Under the pieces are notes generated by a model. That model had not been told where the DNA came from. It did not search any database and saw only the letters and a program-made list of their open reading frames with translations. This document shows, in pieces, positions 29,543 through 41,129 of a stretch of DNA of 64,000 nt. Source of the DNA: Halichondria panicea (Eukaryota; Porifera; Demospongiae; Suberitida; Halichondriidae). Numbering within the stretch: the stretch's first letter is position 1; every line of letters begins with the position of its first letter. The stretch is from NCBI RefSeq assembly GCF_963675165.1, contig NC_087386.1, positions 2,165,169-2,229,168 on the forward strand, in the 5' to 3' direction. A program made the translations under genes and the position numbers.

Positions 29543-29581
29543 CTTCTAATAAATTATGGTAAATACACGTCTTTTTGAGGG

Positions 29582-29594
29582 TGCTGAATCAGCA
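29582..29594. promoter_or_regulatory. Palindromic bZIP/Maf-type site in divergent promoter
   Basis: The 13-bp palindrome TGCTGAATCAGCA is close to the Maf recognition element (TGCTGACTCAGCA) and is followed by ACACGCCCA at about 29611. It lies between the starts of the FAM174-like gene (29542, -) and GRPEL1 (29713, +). The same palindrome with a nearby CACGCCCA occurs twice in the CREB3-like/PORCN promoter. Confidence 0.55.
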
Positions 29595-29712
29595 TTATTA
29601 AAGTCAGCAAACACGCCCACTGCTTTTGTTTCCAATTAGAGATCACCCACGTGGAGTGTTTATTTCATCAACTTTTGTGTGTAATACAAGATCAAAGCTG
29701 CTACACACAATC

Positions 29713-30718
29713 ATGCTAAGTCGCTGGAGCCTCAGAGTGCCGTACAGATACTGTAGAACTGCTCGACGGGTCCAATGCAACAGTACAGTGGCCAATTCGA
29801 GACTGGTCGCGGCTCCTAAGAGAGACCACATACCCAGAACACCCTGTATCCCTCAGTACATGGGCACATGGACTGACAGAATTAAGGGGCGCTGGCAATC
29901 AGGAGATCAGACTAAGGATGACAATAAAACTGATGAAGTTAGTAATACACTTACGGGCGCGCACAAACTACACATAATATCAGGACTATAATTATAAATA
30001 AAAAATTAATGGATGGTGTTTTGCCTCAGGTGAAGTCTGAGGTGACTGCTGATGGTGGAGACAGTTCTGAGCTGCAACAAGCGCTCAATGAGAGGGAGGA
30101 ACAAATCAAAGCCAGTGATGAAAAGATTAAAGACTTGCAGGTAGGTATGGTTGAGTGGACATTGTATACACTAGAACCTCCGCTGATTTCAACCAACCCT
30201 TTAAGAAGGCTATCTGATGTTACAGTTGATTTGGCCCACTTACATGGAAAGCTAGCTGATAGGTTCACTACCTCTCACACACACACACACAGGACAAGTA
30301 CTTGCGTGCTCTGGCTGAAGCTGAGAACACTCGTACCCGGTTAACAAGACAGGTGGAAGACGCCAAGAAGTACGGGATACAAGATTTCTCGAAAGATGTT
30401 GTCGAAGTTGCTGACATTCTGGATACAGCAGTAGGCAGTGTGAAGACTGAGGACTTGAAAGATAACAAACCGCTGGCCAATTTGTTAGAGGGTCTAAAAA
30501 TAACCGAAGCAGAACTACACAAAGTCATGAAAAAGAACGGGTTACAGAAGATTGATCAAGACGGAGTGACCTTTGACCCCAACATCCACGAGGCTTTGTT
30601 CGAGGTTCCGGGCAAGAAGGCGGGCATGGTTGCCGTGGTTTCCAGGGTCGGCTACATACTTCATGGGAGGACAATCAGACCAGCTAGAGTAGGAGTAGTC
30701 AAGGTAACTGACTCTTAG
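29713..30718 (+). CDS. GRPEL1: Mitochondrial GrpE, nucleotide exchange factor for mtHsp70
   Basis: GrpE releases ADP from mitochondrial Hsp70 in the import motor and in matrix folding. Three exons (29713-29937, 30030-30140, 30293-30718) give 253 residues. The N-terminus is rich in Arg/Ser without acids (MLSRWSLRVPYRYCRTARRV), as expected of a mitochondrial presequence. A long helix follows (EREEQIKASDEKIKDLQDKY), then the family-typical RALAEAENTRTR, AKKYGIQDFSKDVVEVADIL, and the C-terminal beta-wing with HEALFEV and GYILHGRTIRPARVGVVK. The stop is either read straight through at 30716-30718 (ending VTDS) or lies after an intron starting GTAACT at 30704; the acceptor-TAG near 30935 would end it at VVK. 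I kept the simpler model. Confidence 0.93.
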
Positions 30719-30814
30719 TGGTGTATTGTGGTCATAAATTTGTATAACTAAATCTTAATTAATGCACACAGATACACATGTATAATTATAACACATAAAT
30801 AATTAATTCTGACA

Positions 30815-33329
30815 CTAGAAGCAGTTAAAATTAGAGACATTTTCTGAGCTACAACTACGTGGGGGTATAGTGACGTTCAATAGTCCAGAGAATTGGTGGT
30901 AGACATGCTGATAATAGCTTAACGGCCCGTGCAGTAGTGGAGGGTGGTCTTCAGACATGCTGAGTGGGAGGGGGGCAGTGTACTCCTCTTGAGTGGACGT
31001 CTGGGGTATGAAGATGTCCCTGAGCCACGTACTAGCGAGGGTTTGGAGAGTGGAGGTTTCATCCAGAGAGAGGAGCGATCGCGATCGAACTACAGGAGGA
31101 AAATAGCAGTAGATAGGAGTGAATTAATTTCACACCGACAGTGGTCCATCCACTAGTAAGCTCTCAGCTACATCGTACATGCAGGCATTTGCTTTGATAT
31201 ACACAGACACACGTAGACCCATACCAGAGGAGGTGGAGTAGGCAGCACTGGGACGAGACCACAGGTTGTGAGGGGTGAGGCTGCCAAAGAACACGGCAAA
31301 GCAGAGAACAATCACCTGTACATACACGGAGGACAAGTGAATCATTAGGGCTGTTTATAGAGAGTGTACAATTCCTCTTACCATTAGACAAGCTCCAACT
31401 CGAGTGGTCTTCCCAGTGTTTCCCTGTGTGCCAAGAAGCTTCTGCAGTTTGTTGATCTCAGCTTTCAAGGTTCTAGCAAAAGAGACTGTCAACATATGCA
31501 ACTACACACTCACACATACGCACTTGTTCTCAGTCTCTAGGGCTTCCACTTTCTTATTGAGATGGTGGTTCTCTCCAACGTATTGCTTGCACCTGTACAA
31601 GGGGAGGGGTCGTAAGTACATCGGTACAAGGGGAGGGGTCGTGAGTACATACGTGTAGGAAACAACAACAATGTACAAGGAACAGTCATAACAGGAACAC
31701 ACACAGACACAACACACAGTACTTACTTATCTTCCAACAGAGAGAGATGCTCTTTCTTTCTCTTCCTACTCTCTTGGGCTGCCATCTGGAGAGATATTAA
31801 ATTAAAGGGTTTTCTTAGCTAACAATTTTTGCCTACCTTGTTTCTAAGTTTTCTGCGAACTCCACGCAATGCTTTCTCCTCTGTCTGTGTGTGATAAGAA
31901 GCATACATGTAGTGTAGGTATGTGTATAATAGGCCTCAGTTTAATCAATGGTTCGGAGACTTTTCAGTTGAATTCCGTGGATCCAATTTCAATAATTTTC
32001 TGAAAGACACCTTTCAAATGGTGTCATCAAATTTGAGTGATAAAAGTATTTGCCAATTTGGCCACACCATGGATTATAGCCCATGGTCTGAGGCCAAAAA
32101 ATAACAAATTATGGACCCAACCAATTGTTGGATTTAAACGAAAGGTATCTTTAGCTTTCAGTGAAATTGGATCATACAGCTGTTGAAAGATATTCACCTT
32201 GGTGAGTGGCAGTGTGGTGGGTATGGGTAGTCCCTCTGCCTTGAGTGTTTCCTTCTCTTCCTCAGTCAAGTTCACCTCACAACGACACATGAAATGCTGT
32301 ACATGTAGGGGGAAATGGTGTAATTATTTAGATCAGAGCAAACATTATTTTATTTCCGGTCTGTTTTCACCCAAAAAATATAGGTTATAAAATTTGGGTA
32401 TTGGCTGTTGTGAATAATTATGTACACAAAATATGCACAGCATATTGTAACAGTTGTATACAATGTATAGCCACCTGTATCCTGGCATCAATGAAAGCTG
32501 CTGGGTCAGCTTTAGCCGTCAGAGGGAGTCCAGAGGAACCAGCCGTGGGTACAGGAGGAGAGGAGGACACTGTACTGTTGTTACCAGGCGATGTTGAGGA
32601 AGACATTGTATCATATCCTGAAAGAAAAGACATTTTCAAATGACAAGGAATACGAAATTAGTGTTAGTAGGTCTTAAAATTTAATTAACAAGACATAAAC
32701 ACAGTAAATGTTGTGGCATATGTTGTGGCTAGTAAGCATCCCATCTTGTGGCTAATATAACATCCTACCACAATACATAGTACACCACGACACATACCTG
32801 CATCTGATAGGCTACCTTCCTCATCACTGCTGCTACTGCCGACTAGTGTTCTCAGCTGCTTGGCCACGCCCCCCTCAGTCACATGATGGGAGACGGTAGC
32901 ATAAGAGTGGTCATGCCGCACACACGAGAGCAGTTGATCTGTGTTCAGTCTGGCACGCTTTAGAGGGCTTTTCGAAGAGTCTTTATTCGATCGTTTTCGT
33001 AATACAGTGACTGTCTCAATCTGTGCTGGTGAGTTAGACGATGCATTGTCCAAAATGTCATGTGACAGTACATCACTGGAGGTGAAGGGACTACATTGTG
33101 GTTGCTCTCTTGTTTCCACCATCAGAGGAAAATCATCGATTTTGTCGTCAATCCTCATTTCACCGGCGACATCACTGACCAGAGTTTCGTTTCCTAGCAG
33201 AGAGAGGAGTGTTCCTTCCTCTAGATCATCCAGTATAGCTAGTAGTGAGGAGTCATCAAGAGGGTCAAACTTCTCAAATCCATCCATGCCCTCAAACAGA
33301 TTCAGGTCAGAACAGGGACTGTCTTCCAT
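30815..33329 (-). CDS. CREB3-like (OASIS family) ER-membrane bZIP factor
   Basis: Nine exons (33329-32798, 32617-32475, 32296-32198, 31884-31837, 31785-31727, 31592-31524, 31472-31382, 31315-31225, 31089-30815) give 468 residues. The N-terminus is acidic (EKFDPLDDSSLLAILDDLEE, activation-type). The family signature LTEEEKETLKAEGLPIPTTL ends just before LTK and the basic region (VRRKLRNKMAAQESRKRKKE, about 265-285), then a leucine zipper. A membrane segment follows at about 338-358 (CLMVIVLCFAVFFGSL), then a luminal part with an N-glycosylation site (NVT). RSLL at about 381-384 fits a site-1 protease cleavage motif. CREB3 factors are released from the ER/Golgi membrane by S1P/S2P to act in the nucleus. 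Stop codons of this gene and GRPEL1 are only 97 bp apart. Confidence 0.93.
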
Positions 33330-33528
33330 GATTCCTTTCCTGTCTTGTAGATTTCACAGCACCAAAATATAGTCTTACAACTAGTACTACTAGTAGTAGC
33401 AACGAGCTATAGTATAGATATAAATTATAACACCTAACTGTTTAATATTGACTACAGGAATGTTTCTTTGTTATGGTTGTTGAGCTGGCATGGGAACAAA
33501 GCAACGTCTCCCGGATGACATCAAAGGA

Positions 33529-33613
33529 TGATGAATCATCAGTAGAAAATGCTGAATCAGCAGTATTGTATTATTTAAATCACGCCCATTTGCTAAGAAT
33601 TGCTGAATCAGCA
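33529..33613. promoter_or_regulatory. Cluster of palindromic bZIP-type sites
   Basis: TGATGAATCATCA (33529-33541) and two copies of TGCTGAATCAGCA (33550-33562, 33601-33613) lie between the divergent CREB3-like (start 33329, -) and PORCN (start 33709, +) genes. CACGCCCATTT boxes at 33581 and 33622 make the second part look like a duplicated module. A TGACATCA half-CRE lies at about 33516. Binding factors are inferred from motif shape only. Confidence 0.6.
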
Positions 33614-33708
33614 GCACTAGCCACGCCCATTTAGGGGTGGGTCTTGTATAAAATTGAAGATACTTCTCTTCTCTTCAATGACTAGACTGCACTGTAGCTC
33701 TGCTGCTC

Positions 33709-36624
33709 ATGGATATCCACTGGATACTCTACAGTTGTATAGTACCTGTCACAGTGCAGGGAGTGCAGATCTCCCTACCATTGGTGGGCATATCAGTTCT
33801 GCTCAGACTATGTGTGCTGTGGGGTAGACTCAGCTCTGGAGTCATCAACACACTAGCTGCCCTCCTGGGAGTGGGAGCACTGTGGATGTTCTATCAAACT
33901 GGAGTGCTGTACTTTGCTGTGCTGTGTCTGCTGGTGTATGTATTACTGCAAACACTGACTAAACACAAGGGGGCAATCGTTGCAATTGTCTGCGTCTCTT
34001 TTCTGATAATCTGGTGAGTTTTTAATTTCTATCCTGCTGTGTTTATTATACTCATTTCATTTTCCATGAATTATTTTTTTTATTGTACTAATGTAGATTT
34101 ATACTAAATGTATGCTAGCTCAGATTACAAGGGTGTGCTAACCACAAAACTCCCTCACGTACACACAGTGAGGGGTACATAGAGCAGGCTGAGGTATGGC
34201 ACAGGGTCAGAGGTGAGATACAATTTGGTTTAATACAGTTGTTTGTAAGTTGTGACTGCTCCAATTAACATAATTGAGTTGGCAGTACCACAAATCATGC
34301 TCTAGACAATGTGGCTAAGAATGTATTTGATATATAGAGGTCTCGATATTAAATTCTTACATCTAGAATTTATTTTCTAGGTTCATTCCTTGTACTCGTG
34401 ATGAAGGTGATCTCTTTGTCCTTTGACCTCGACGTCACCACTAACAAGAGGGGAGAGAGGATTCCCCCAACCATCGCAGCTGTCCCTAGCTTCGACAGCT
34501 TTGTCGCCTACTGTTTCTTCCCCGGCACTTTAGTATTTGGACCATTTGTGACTTACACTGAGCACTCCAAATTCCTAACCAAATCTCCATTGGTATGTTG
34601 ACTGGTTGCCTTTAGTGTCCTAAAATATGCATCCACAAGAGGAATTATAATTATGCTATTATACTGTGGGGGCCATATAACTGATTTTTTTTACCCAGCA
34701 TACAAAAGTCTGCGTGGTAACGACACTAGGGGTTATACAGCTTGCTGTTGGTTGTAGGCATGCAATGTAATTACCTCATTTCATCCCCTCCCCCCCTCCA
34801 TCAGAGTGCCCCCTGGCTGTACAGCGTGCTGAGGAGCTGGCTCTTATGTCTCCTCTGTCTGGCAATGTCCTCCTGTGTCTTCTCATTCCTCTTCCCTGAG
34901 CCAGCATGGAACAAGTGAGATACTACTGATACTATACCACTGTTGATGTTTTGTTAAGACGAGTGGTTCTTTTATTACTCCATGTTGCTCTCTCCATACA
35001 GGTGGCTTGCAGCGTACTCTGCAGCTGCCTCATTCCGATTCAGCCACTATTTTGTTAGCTTCCTGTCTGAGTCCACCGTCCTTGCTGCTGGCATTGGTTA
35101 CCAGACTAGCACAACAAGTACACATCGATCCTCCACTTCTTACTCATGGTAAGCTATTATAATCTGTGTGCATGATTATTAATTATAATTATTAAACAAT
35201 TTGTTTGAAGTCAGCAACAATTTCTAGCATGTTTCGTAATTTATAAACGTACAAACCAATCACATTTTAGTATGTGAACACACTGTCCATTTGGCTGTCT
35301 AGCTACTTGTATTGTCATTGTCTTGTTTTATGTTGCTAGAAGGGGTTGGCCTAGCTGCTAACTCTGCTCGCCGATCAACCATTTTTTGATTCAAGGTCTC
35401 CATTAACTGTAGAAGTTCAGCTTCTAAAATAGATCTTAGTGCTTGACGTGAAGCTGTTGATCCTGGACGTGATATTTCTTCTTGTTCTTGACGTGAAGAT
35501 GTTGGTGATGAAGAGTTATTGCCCATTTTCCAAAGTGCTATTTAGTATTGAGCAAATTTTCTTTCAATAGCTATTAGTACTTCTGTGTTACATACTGTAC
35601 ATGTATGGTATGTCATGTGAATTTGTGGTATAGTATGTTATAGTATATAGTTGATTGTCTCTCTGATCTTAACTACTTTCAATTGTGCAGGTCAGATTTT
35701 GCTGTAGTGCGACCATTGTTCATTGAGCTGCCCAGATCTCTGGGTACCGTGGTAACCAACTGGAACCTCCCCATGCACCTCTTCCTCAAGTCATGTGAGC
35801 TCCCTCCCGTGTCATTAGTCATAATGATCTTCCCCAATAGATGTCTTCAAGCCCTCCATCTCATATCTGGGAAAGTTTGGAGCTATACTATGCACTTACA
35901 TAGCGAGTGCTGTGCTACATGTGAGTACTAGTAGTGGAAACTGTATTACTCTGTGTGAGATTACGTATGATTGTTCATTTAGGGCCTAAATTTTCAACTT
36001 GCGGCGGTTTTGCTATCTATTGGAGTGTACGCTTACATTGAAAATGGTGAGCTTGTTGTAACCACACACATATGTACATTGTATTCATGATGCTAATGCT
36101 GTATGCAGTGTTGAGGTACAGGCTGAGTGTGCATCTGAATGCCTGTGTTATGGACAGGCCTTGCCCTATCAACTGTAGCCATCAGCACAAAAAGGTAAAT
36201 TCAATCGATTATATATACAAGTGATAATAATTACCCCCCCCCCCCAATAGGGGTCCCCTTTGGCGTGGATTGTCAACATTTTCTTCACTCTCCTGGCCAT
36301 GTTTCACCTGGCCTATCTCGGGCTTATGTTCGGAGCTCAATCACACAGCGAGTCAGAGCTACAGGCAAAGGTGAGCACATACCATCTTAGACTAGCTATA
36401 TCTCTCTGTGCTTTGAAACTGTAGCATAAAGGAAACCCTCTTGTGTGTACTTAATTCCAGTTACATTTCTATTATATTGTAATGAGTTATAGAAAGTGAA
36501 AGTGTTTGTTTCTCCCCTCTTGTAGGGTTTCTCCATGTTCCACACTCTGCGTAAGTGGTCCCACCTTAACTTCCTGAGTCACTGGGTGGCACTCGTCTCC
36601 TACTTCATCTACCTACTACTATAA
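33709..36624 (+). CDS. PORCN: Porcupine, Wnt O-acyltransferase
   Basis: Porcupine is an ER MBOAT enzyme that palmitoleoylates Wnt proteins on serine. Eleven exons (33709-34013, 34169-34212, 34381-34592, 34805-34914, 35002-35148, 35691-35794, 35841-35920, 35983-36046, 36109-36194, 36251-36370, 36526-36624) give 456 residues, near the human length. The protein is strongly hydrophobic with many membrane segments. Family signs: SLSFDLD, CFFPGTLVFGPF, NWNLPMHLFLKSYVF (about 296-310), the catalytic histidine in SAVLHGLNFQL (His334 at the exon 7/8 border), CPINCSHQHK and the end WSHLNFLSHWVAL. The large intron 35149-35690 holds a small antisense reading frame. The gene diverges from the CREB3-like gene. 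A Wnt pathway is implied. Confidence 0.95.
35299..35526 (-). CDS. Possible small N-myristoylated protein in PORCN intron
   Basis: A 75-residue minus-strand frame begins MGNNSSSPTSSRQEQ, which fits an N-myristoylation signal (Gly2, Ser6). It continues with a Ser/Thr/Gln/Arg-rich part and an amphipathic helix (ALRSILEAELLQLMETLNQK). No family is recognised, and chance is a real alternative because the frame is short. Its position antisense in an intron parallels the nested SRCR gene. Confidence 0.35.
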   Translation of the reverse strand: MGNNSSSPTSSRQEQEEISRPGSTASRQALRSILEAELLQLMETLNQKMVDRRAELAARPTPSSNIKQDNDNTSS

Positions 36625-36738
36625 TCCTCCTCCCTCCCCTGAACAAGCAATCATTCCCTAATCAGTGTACATGATTCAATATCAATTTAATTTGGCAATA
36701 ATTTTGTGACATCAATTTTAATATAGAAATAACAATTA

Positions 36739-37292
36739 TTATGATTCATTTTCTATGAGTGTTTGAGATTGTTTATCTTTGCAATGAGAAATGTTCAAAC
36801 GATGACTGTACTCTTCTTTCAGAGTCCTCCAGTGAAACCTCTCCAGACACATCTGCATGTAGTGTAGCAATACAAACACAATGATGAATGAGTGTATATA
36901 GCAATTTACCTAGCAACTGAAAGTATATGCAATAGCTGGCCACATGCAACAAGGTGGGGAAATGGGTCTGGATGGCAACTATACTACCAAGTTTGAACAG
37001 TAAATATTTTGAAGTTACTACTCACCATTTTGTGTACCGCTGCTTGTCTTGGAAGGTGTGGGTGTGTACAGAACCTCCTGAGTCTCTTAAAGAGCTGTTG
37101 CTCAGTGTTGTATAGACACTCCTCTGCATAAGAACATAGCGGCTATAGCTACACTGAATGAGAGTAGCTACCAGCACCTGGATAAAGCTCGGGATAGACC
37201 AATCGATTAGGACACAACGGATAACACCCACAAGACACTGCTTCCAACCTGAGCACAGTTAGTACAATGGATTGAATCTCAGTAGACATAGT

Positions 37293-37371
<79 letters not shown>

Positions 37372-37393
37372 ATGTGTGTGTGTGTGTGTGTGT

Positions 37394-37442
<49 letters not shown>

Positions 37443-39100
37443 TGTGGTGTGGTGTGGTGTGGTGTGGTGTGGTGTGTGTGTGTGTGTGTGTGTGTGTGGA
37501 TAGTACTGACATGGCCACTCCGAAGAACTCGTGCCTGGCTGTTGAGACGACCACATCAGCTGATACCAATACTTCCCAATACTCTGTACGAGGCACTGGA
37601 CCACGGTGAACCAGTCTAGCACCCAGACGAGGGAATAAACTCGAGAAACACTCTGGGCACAGAGGCAGTGATTTACTTATCAGTGTATTAATCTTGCATT
37701 ACGTACGTCGTACCTGGTGTGTCATTGGTGTGAGCTCCTAGTATAGACAGTGTGAAGTCAATGTTAGCATCCAGCAGCTTGGTGATGACAGAGGAGAACT
37801 CATCAGGCCCTTTATCATGTTCCCTGTGAAATGAAAACTATGACATACGTAGCATAAATCAATGAACTGTTGGTACTTACCATCTGTGGGGCCATACAAT
37901 GTGTAGAGGAGCGTGAGCTGTAGCAACAGTTTCCATAGAAATGCGTAAACCTTCTACACCAATGTTCTCTGAAATTTTGACAGTGGTATTCGTATGAGGT
38001 TGGCCTTTAGGGCTACCAGCTACTATTGGCAACTTGCAGCAGGCTTCCCGTACAATGTCTCTGGTTGGTGAGTTGAGAGGTACTTCCATTTTTAGTGGGT
38101 AGTAGAGCACTGAGCACTTATATCTGATGGTCTCGGCCAGTCCCTGTGGTCGGTGGTCTGGGAGGAGCTTCAAGTGAGAGTCGATGGAGGAGAGGAAAGA
38201 CTCCATATTGAAGCTGGAATTGAAGAACACTTTGTCTGCAACTAGACTGTGTAGTCAAACAAGAAGTACAGTGTCATACACAGATTCATACAGACTTGTC
38301 AATATTTTTATGTAGTTATAACTCCTATACCTAGATCAGAAATCTGGGACTAAATCAATTTTGACTTTAGCTTAAGTTTACAAAATATGCATTCTATAGC
38401 TCAAAAAGAGGTCTGTCAAATGACATGCTTACATAAATCTGGGACTACAAAAAAATCTATTGCTGTGCAAAAATGGTAAGTTTATTGCACTATACATACC
38501 AAGACAGCACCTCGTTGTAGCCATACTGGAAATCTCTGTCCTGTCGTTTCCGTACCGGATATATGAGCTGATTCTCATGAAAATAGATAACCTTGTGTAG
38601 CTTGCTGAGGTCTGGACGGAGAGAAATCAGCTCACACAGATTCAGCACACTGCTAGCAAATAAAGTCCTATAGAACGAAAAAAATTGGGGTATTGGGGTA
38701 TTGTGGATATGCGATAGCTATTTAGATTTAGCTTGTTGAGGTTAGCTAGCTGTTCACCACTCCTTACGATGCATGCTATATCAATCATTGCATGGGTTAG
38801 TAATGTCTGTAACTGAAGATACGGAGGACAGAGAGGAATTAGGTCTGGGTGATGGAGAGATCTATTGTTCAGAGTCTGCAAGCATGCAGTCATGCAGCCT
38901 TATTACCTGTAGCTCTCTTTGTGAGGTAATGTGAGTGAGAAATGCAGAGCTGAGGTCCTCATTCTCCAGTGCCACTTAGTTGCAGGCAAAGTGTACAGGT
39001 CTCCAGGGAGCTCCTCCATGAGTAGGTCCATCAGCTGCTGGTGTGAGCCACCATAGTAAGGCTCAATGTAGAGTACAGTGGAGCAGTCTTCTTCAGCCAT
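36739..39100 (-). CDS. GTDC1: tRNA-queuosine mannosyltransferase (GTDC1-type)
   Basis: Human GTDC1, now also called QTMAN, is a GT-B glycosyltransferase that adds mannose to queuosine of tRNA-Asp. Eight exons (39100-38907, 38667-38500, 38246-37881, 37823-37714, 37652-37511, 37248-37178, 37123-37026, 36852-36739) give 420 residues. Typical stretches: [92 protein letters not shown] and the donor-binding [20 protein letters not shown]. The ATG at 39100 is preferred over 39133 because it directly precedes the conserved strand. A large compound microsatellite lies in the intron 37249-37510. The gene diverges from ETF1 and converges with PORCN (115 bp between stops). Confidence 0.95.
37290..37500. 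repeat. Compound TG / GGTGT microsatellite in GTDC1 intron
   Basis: About 150 bp of (TG)n is followed by about seven GGTGT units at 37440-37472 and more (TG)n. It fills most of the intron between exons 5 and 6 of the minus-strand gene and explains all Cys/Val and His/Thr open frames here. Confidence 0.97.
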
Positions 39101-39493
39101 TGCAGTTACCTGATTAGTAAACGCCCTAGACACAAGAAGTTATTGGGCGGTGTTGCCTCGAAGTTTTTTTCTTCCATTTAAGAGAGGAATACCGTATGGA
39201 ATATTGAAATCAACCACGTGGCTAATAATTAGTGGTTTGATGTCAAAGTGGTGGTGCAACTGCTATTGTCTATAAACTCCTTCTGGTAGATTACTGAAAG
39301 AGTGTCTTCAAAGAGTGTCTCCTTAACTCAAGGTGGGTTCCTAGTGCATGATCTTGGCCGTAGGCTTATAAGTGCTAAACCACAAAGTATTGGAAAGTAT
39401 TTGACCAATCAAATTGTCAATCAAATCGTAACACATAGTCTATTTGTAATACACAATAGTTCACCCCTCCTCCTCTACAGATAAACTGCTGAC

Positions 39494-40816
39494 ATGGCAT
39501 CATCTGCAGCTGGGACACTAGAAGACTCTGCTGACCGCAATGTACAAATGTGGAAGATCAAGAAATTGATAAAAAGTTTAGAAGCCGCTCGAGGCAATGG
39601 AACAAGCATGATCTCTCTCATTATTCCCCCCAAAGATCAGATTTCCCGGGTAGCCAAAATGCTGGCCGACGAATTCGGTACTGCGTCAAACATTAAGAGT
39701 CGAGTAAATCGGTTGTCAGTGCTAGGAGCCATCACCTCCGTGCAACAGAGACTCAAGCTCTACACAAAAGTGCCTCCGAAAGGTCTTGTTGTGTATTGTG
39801 GGACCATTGTAACAGACGAAGGAAAAGAAAAGAAAGTGAACATTGATTTTGAACCATTCAAACCGATCAACACATCTCTCTACCTCTGTGACAACAAGTT
39901 CCATACTGAAGCTCTCACAGCGCTTCTGGCCGATGACAATAAATTTGGCTTCATAGTCATGGACGGAAATGGGGCTCTCTTTGGTACCCTCTGTGGTAAC
40001 ACTCGTGATATTCTACACAAGTTTACAGTCGATTTGCCTAAGAAACACGGGAGGGGTGGTCAGTCAGCACTTCGTTTTGCTCGTCTGAGAATGGAAAAAA
40101 GGCATAATTATGTCCGGAAAGTAGCCGAAACTGCTGTTCAACTTTACATCTCAAACGATAGACCGAATGTCTCTGGACTCATACTGGCTGGTTCTGCCGA
40201 TTTCAAGACTGAGCTGAGCCAATCGGATATGTTTGACCCTCGATTGCAAGCCAAGATACTCAAAATTGTCGATATCTCGTACGGCGGTGAGAATGGCTTC
40301 AACCAAGCCATCGAACTCTCAGCAGAAGTTCTCTCCAACGTAAAGTTTATCCAAGAAAAGAAACTGATTGGAAAATATTTTGACGAGATTTCGCAGGACA
40401 CTGGCAAGTTTTGTTTTGGCGTGGTTGACACCCTCCAAGCGTTGATCATGGGGTCTGTGGAAACACTCATTGTGTGGGAAAACTTGGACATCAATCGCTT
40501 TGTGCTAAAGAACCACAGTACAGACGAAGAGGTGGTGCTCCATTTAACGCCTGAACAAGAGAGCGATAAGACCAATTTTGTTGACAAAGAAACATCTGTA
40601 GAGTTGGAGCTTGTCGACAAGTGTCCCTTTCTCGAGTGGTTGGCTAACACCTACAAAACGTTCGGAACTACCCTGGAGATTGTGACTGATCGATCGCAGG
40701 AAGGGTCCCAGTTTTGCAAGGGGTTCGGAGGAGTGGGCGGTATACTGCGATATCGAGTGGACTTTCAGAGCATGGAGGTTCAAACAGACGATGAATTTTA
40801 TGATGATGACTATTAG
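39494..40816 (+). CDS. ETF1: Eukaryotic translation release factor 1 (eRF1)
   Basis: eRF1 recognises all three stop codons in the ribosomal A site and triggers peptide release. The 440-residue frame is complete and uninterrupted. Stop-codon-reading motifs are present: GTS at 36-38, NIKS at 66-69, YLCDNKF (YxCxxxF) at 130-136. The peptide-release GGQ is at 188-190 in [18 protein letters not shown]. The C-terminal eRF3-binding domain ends with an acidic tail (DDEFYDDDY). An acceptor-like CTCTACAG at 39473-39480, just before ATAAACTGCTGACATGG, suggests a 5' untranslated intron. The CDS has no introns while most neighbours have many, which could mean ancient retrocopying or intron loss. It shares a roughly 390-bp divergent promoter region with GTDC1. 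Confidence 0.98.
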   Translation: MASSAAGTLEDSADRNVQMWKIKKLIKSLEAARGNGTSMISLIIPPKDQISRVAKMLADEFGTASNIKSRVNRLSVLGAITSVQQRLKLYTKVPPKGLVVYCGTIVTDEGKEKKVNIDFEPFKPINTSLYLCDNKFHTEALTALLADDNKFGFIVMDGNGALFGTLCGNTRDILHKFTVDLPKKHGRGGQSALRFARLRMEKRHNYVRKVAETAVQLYISNDRPNVSGLILAGSADFKTELSQSDMFDPRLQAKILKIVDISYGGENGFNQAIELSAEVLSNVKFIQEKKLIGKYFDEISQDTGKFCFGVVDTLQALIMGSVETLIVWENLDINRFVLKNHSTDEEVVLHLTPEQESDKTNFVDKETSVELELVDKCPFLEWLANTYKTFGTTLEIVTDRSQEGSQFCKGFGGVGGILRYRVDFQSMEVQTDDEFYDDDY

Positions 40817-41129
40817 ACTATAATTATATATTATCACAGTAACTAAATGTTACTTGCTTTATTTAATATATTAATTATATAGCAACTGTTTTTTATATTA
40901 TAGTTTCTTCCAACTTCGAAGAGTGAATAATTATGATGATATAATAATTAATTATGGCTATACATTTTTTGTACCACTCAAAATTATTGTGCAAACTGTT
41001 TATTGCATATTATTATCGGGAGTTTAAGATAATAATTATAATTGTGCTCATTAATTACTCGCATTAAACAGAATGCATACAACCTGCCATGACCAAAATT
41101 ATTATAAATATGATTCATTGAGAGCGTGT
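40817..41129. other. Convergent AT-rich 3' region of ETF1 and EXOSC4
   Basis: No gene is supported. It is strongly AT-rich with many ATAATTAT runs, and presumably carries the 3' ends of both transcripts. Confidence 0.5.

Noticed and set aside
30704-30940. Extra GRPEL1 exon beginning TAG at about 30936
   Set aside because: Possible (it would end the protein at VVK as in relatives) but it rests only on weak splice signals; reading through to the stop at 30718 is simpler.
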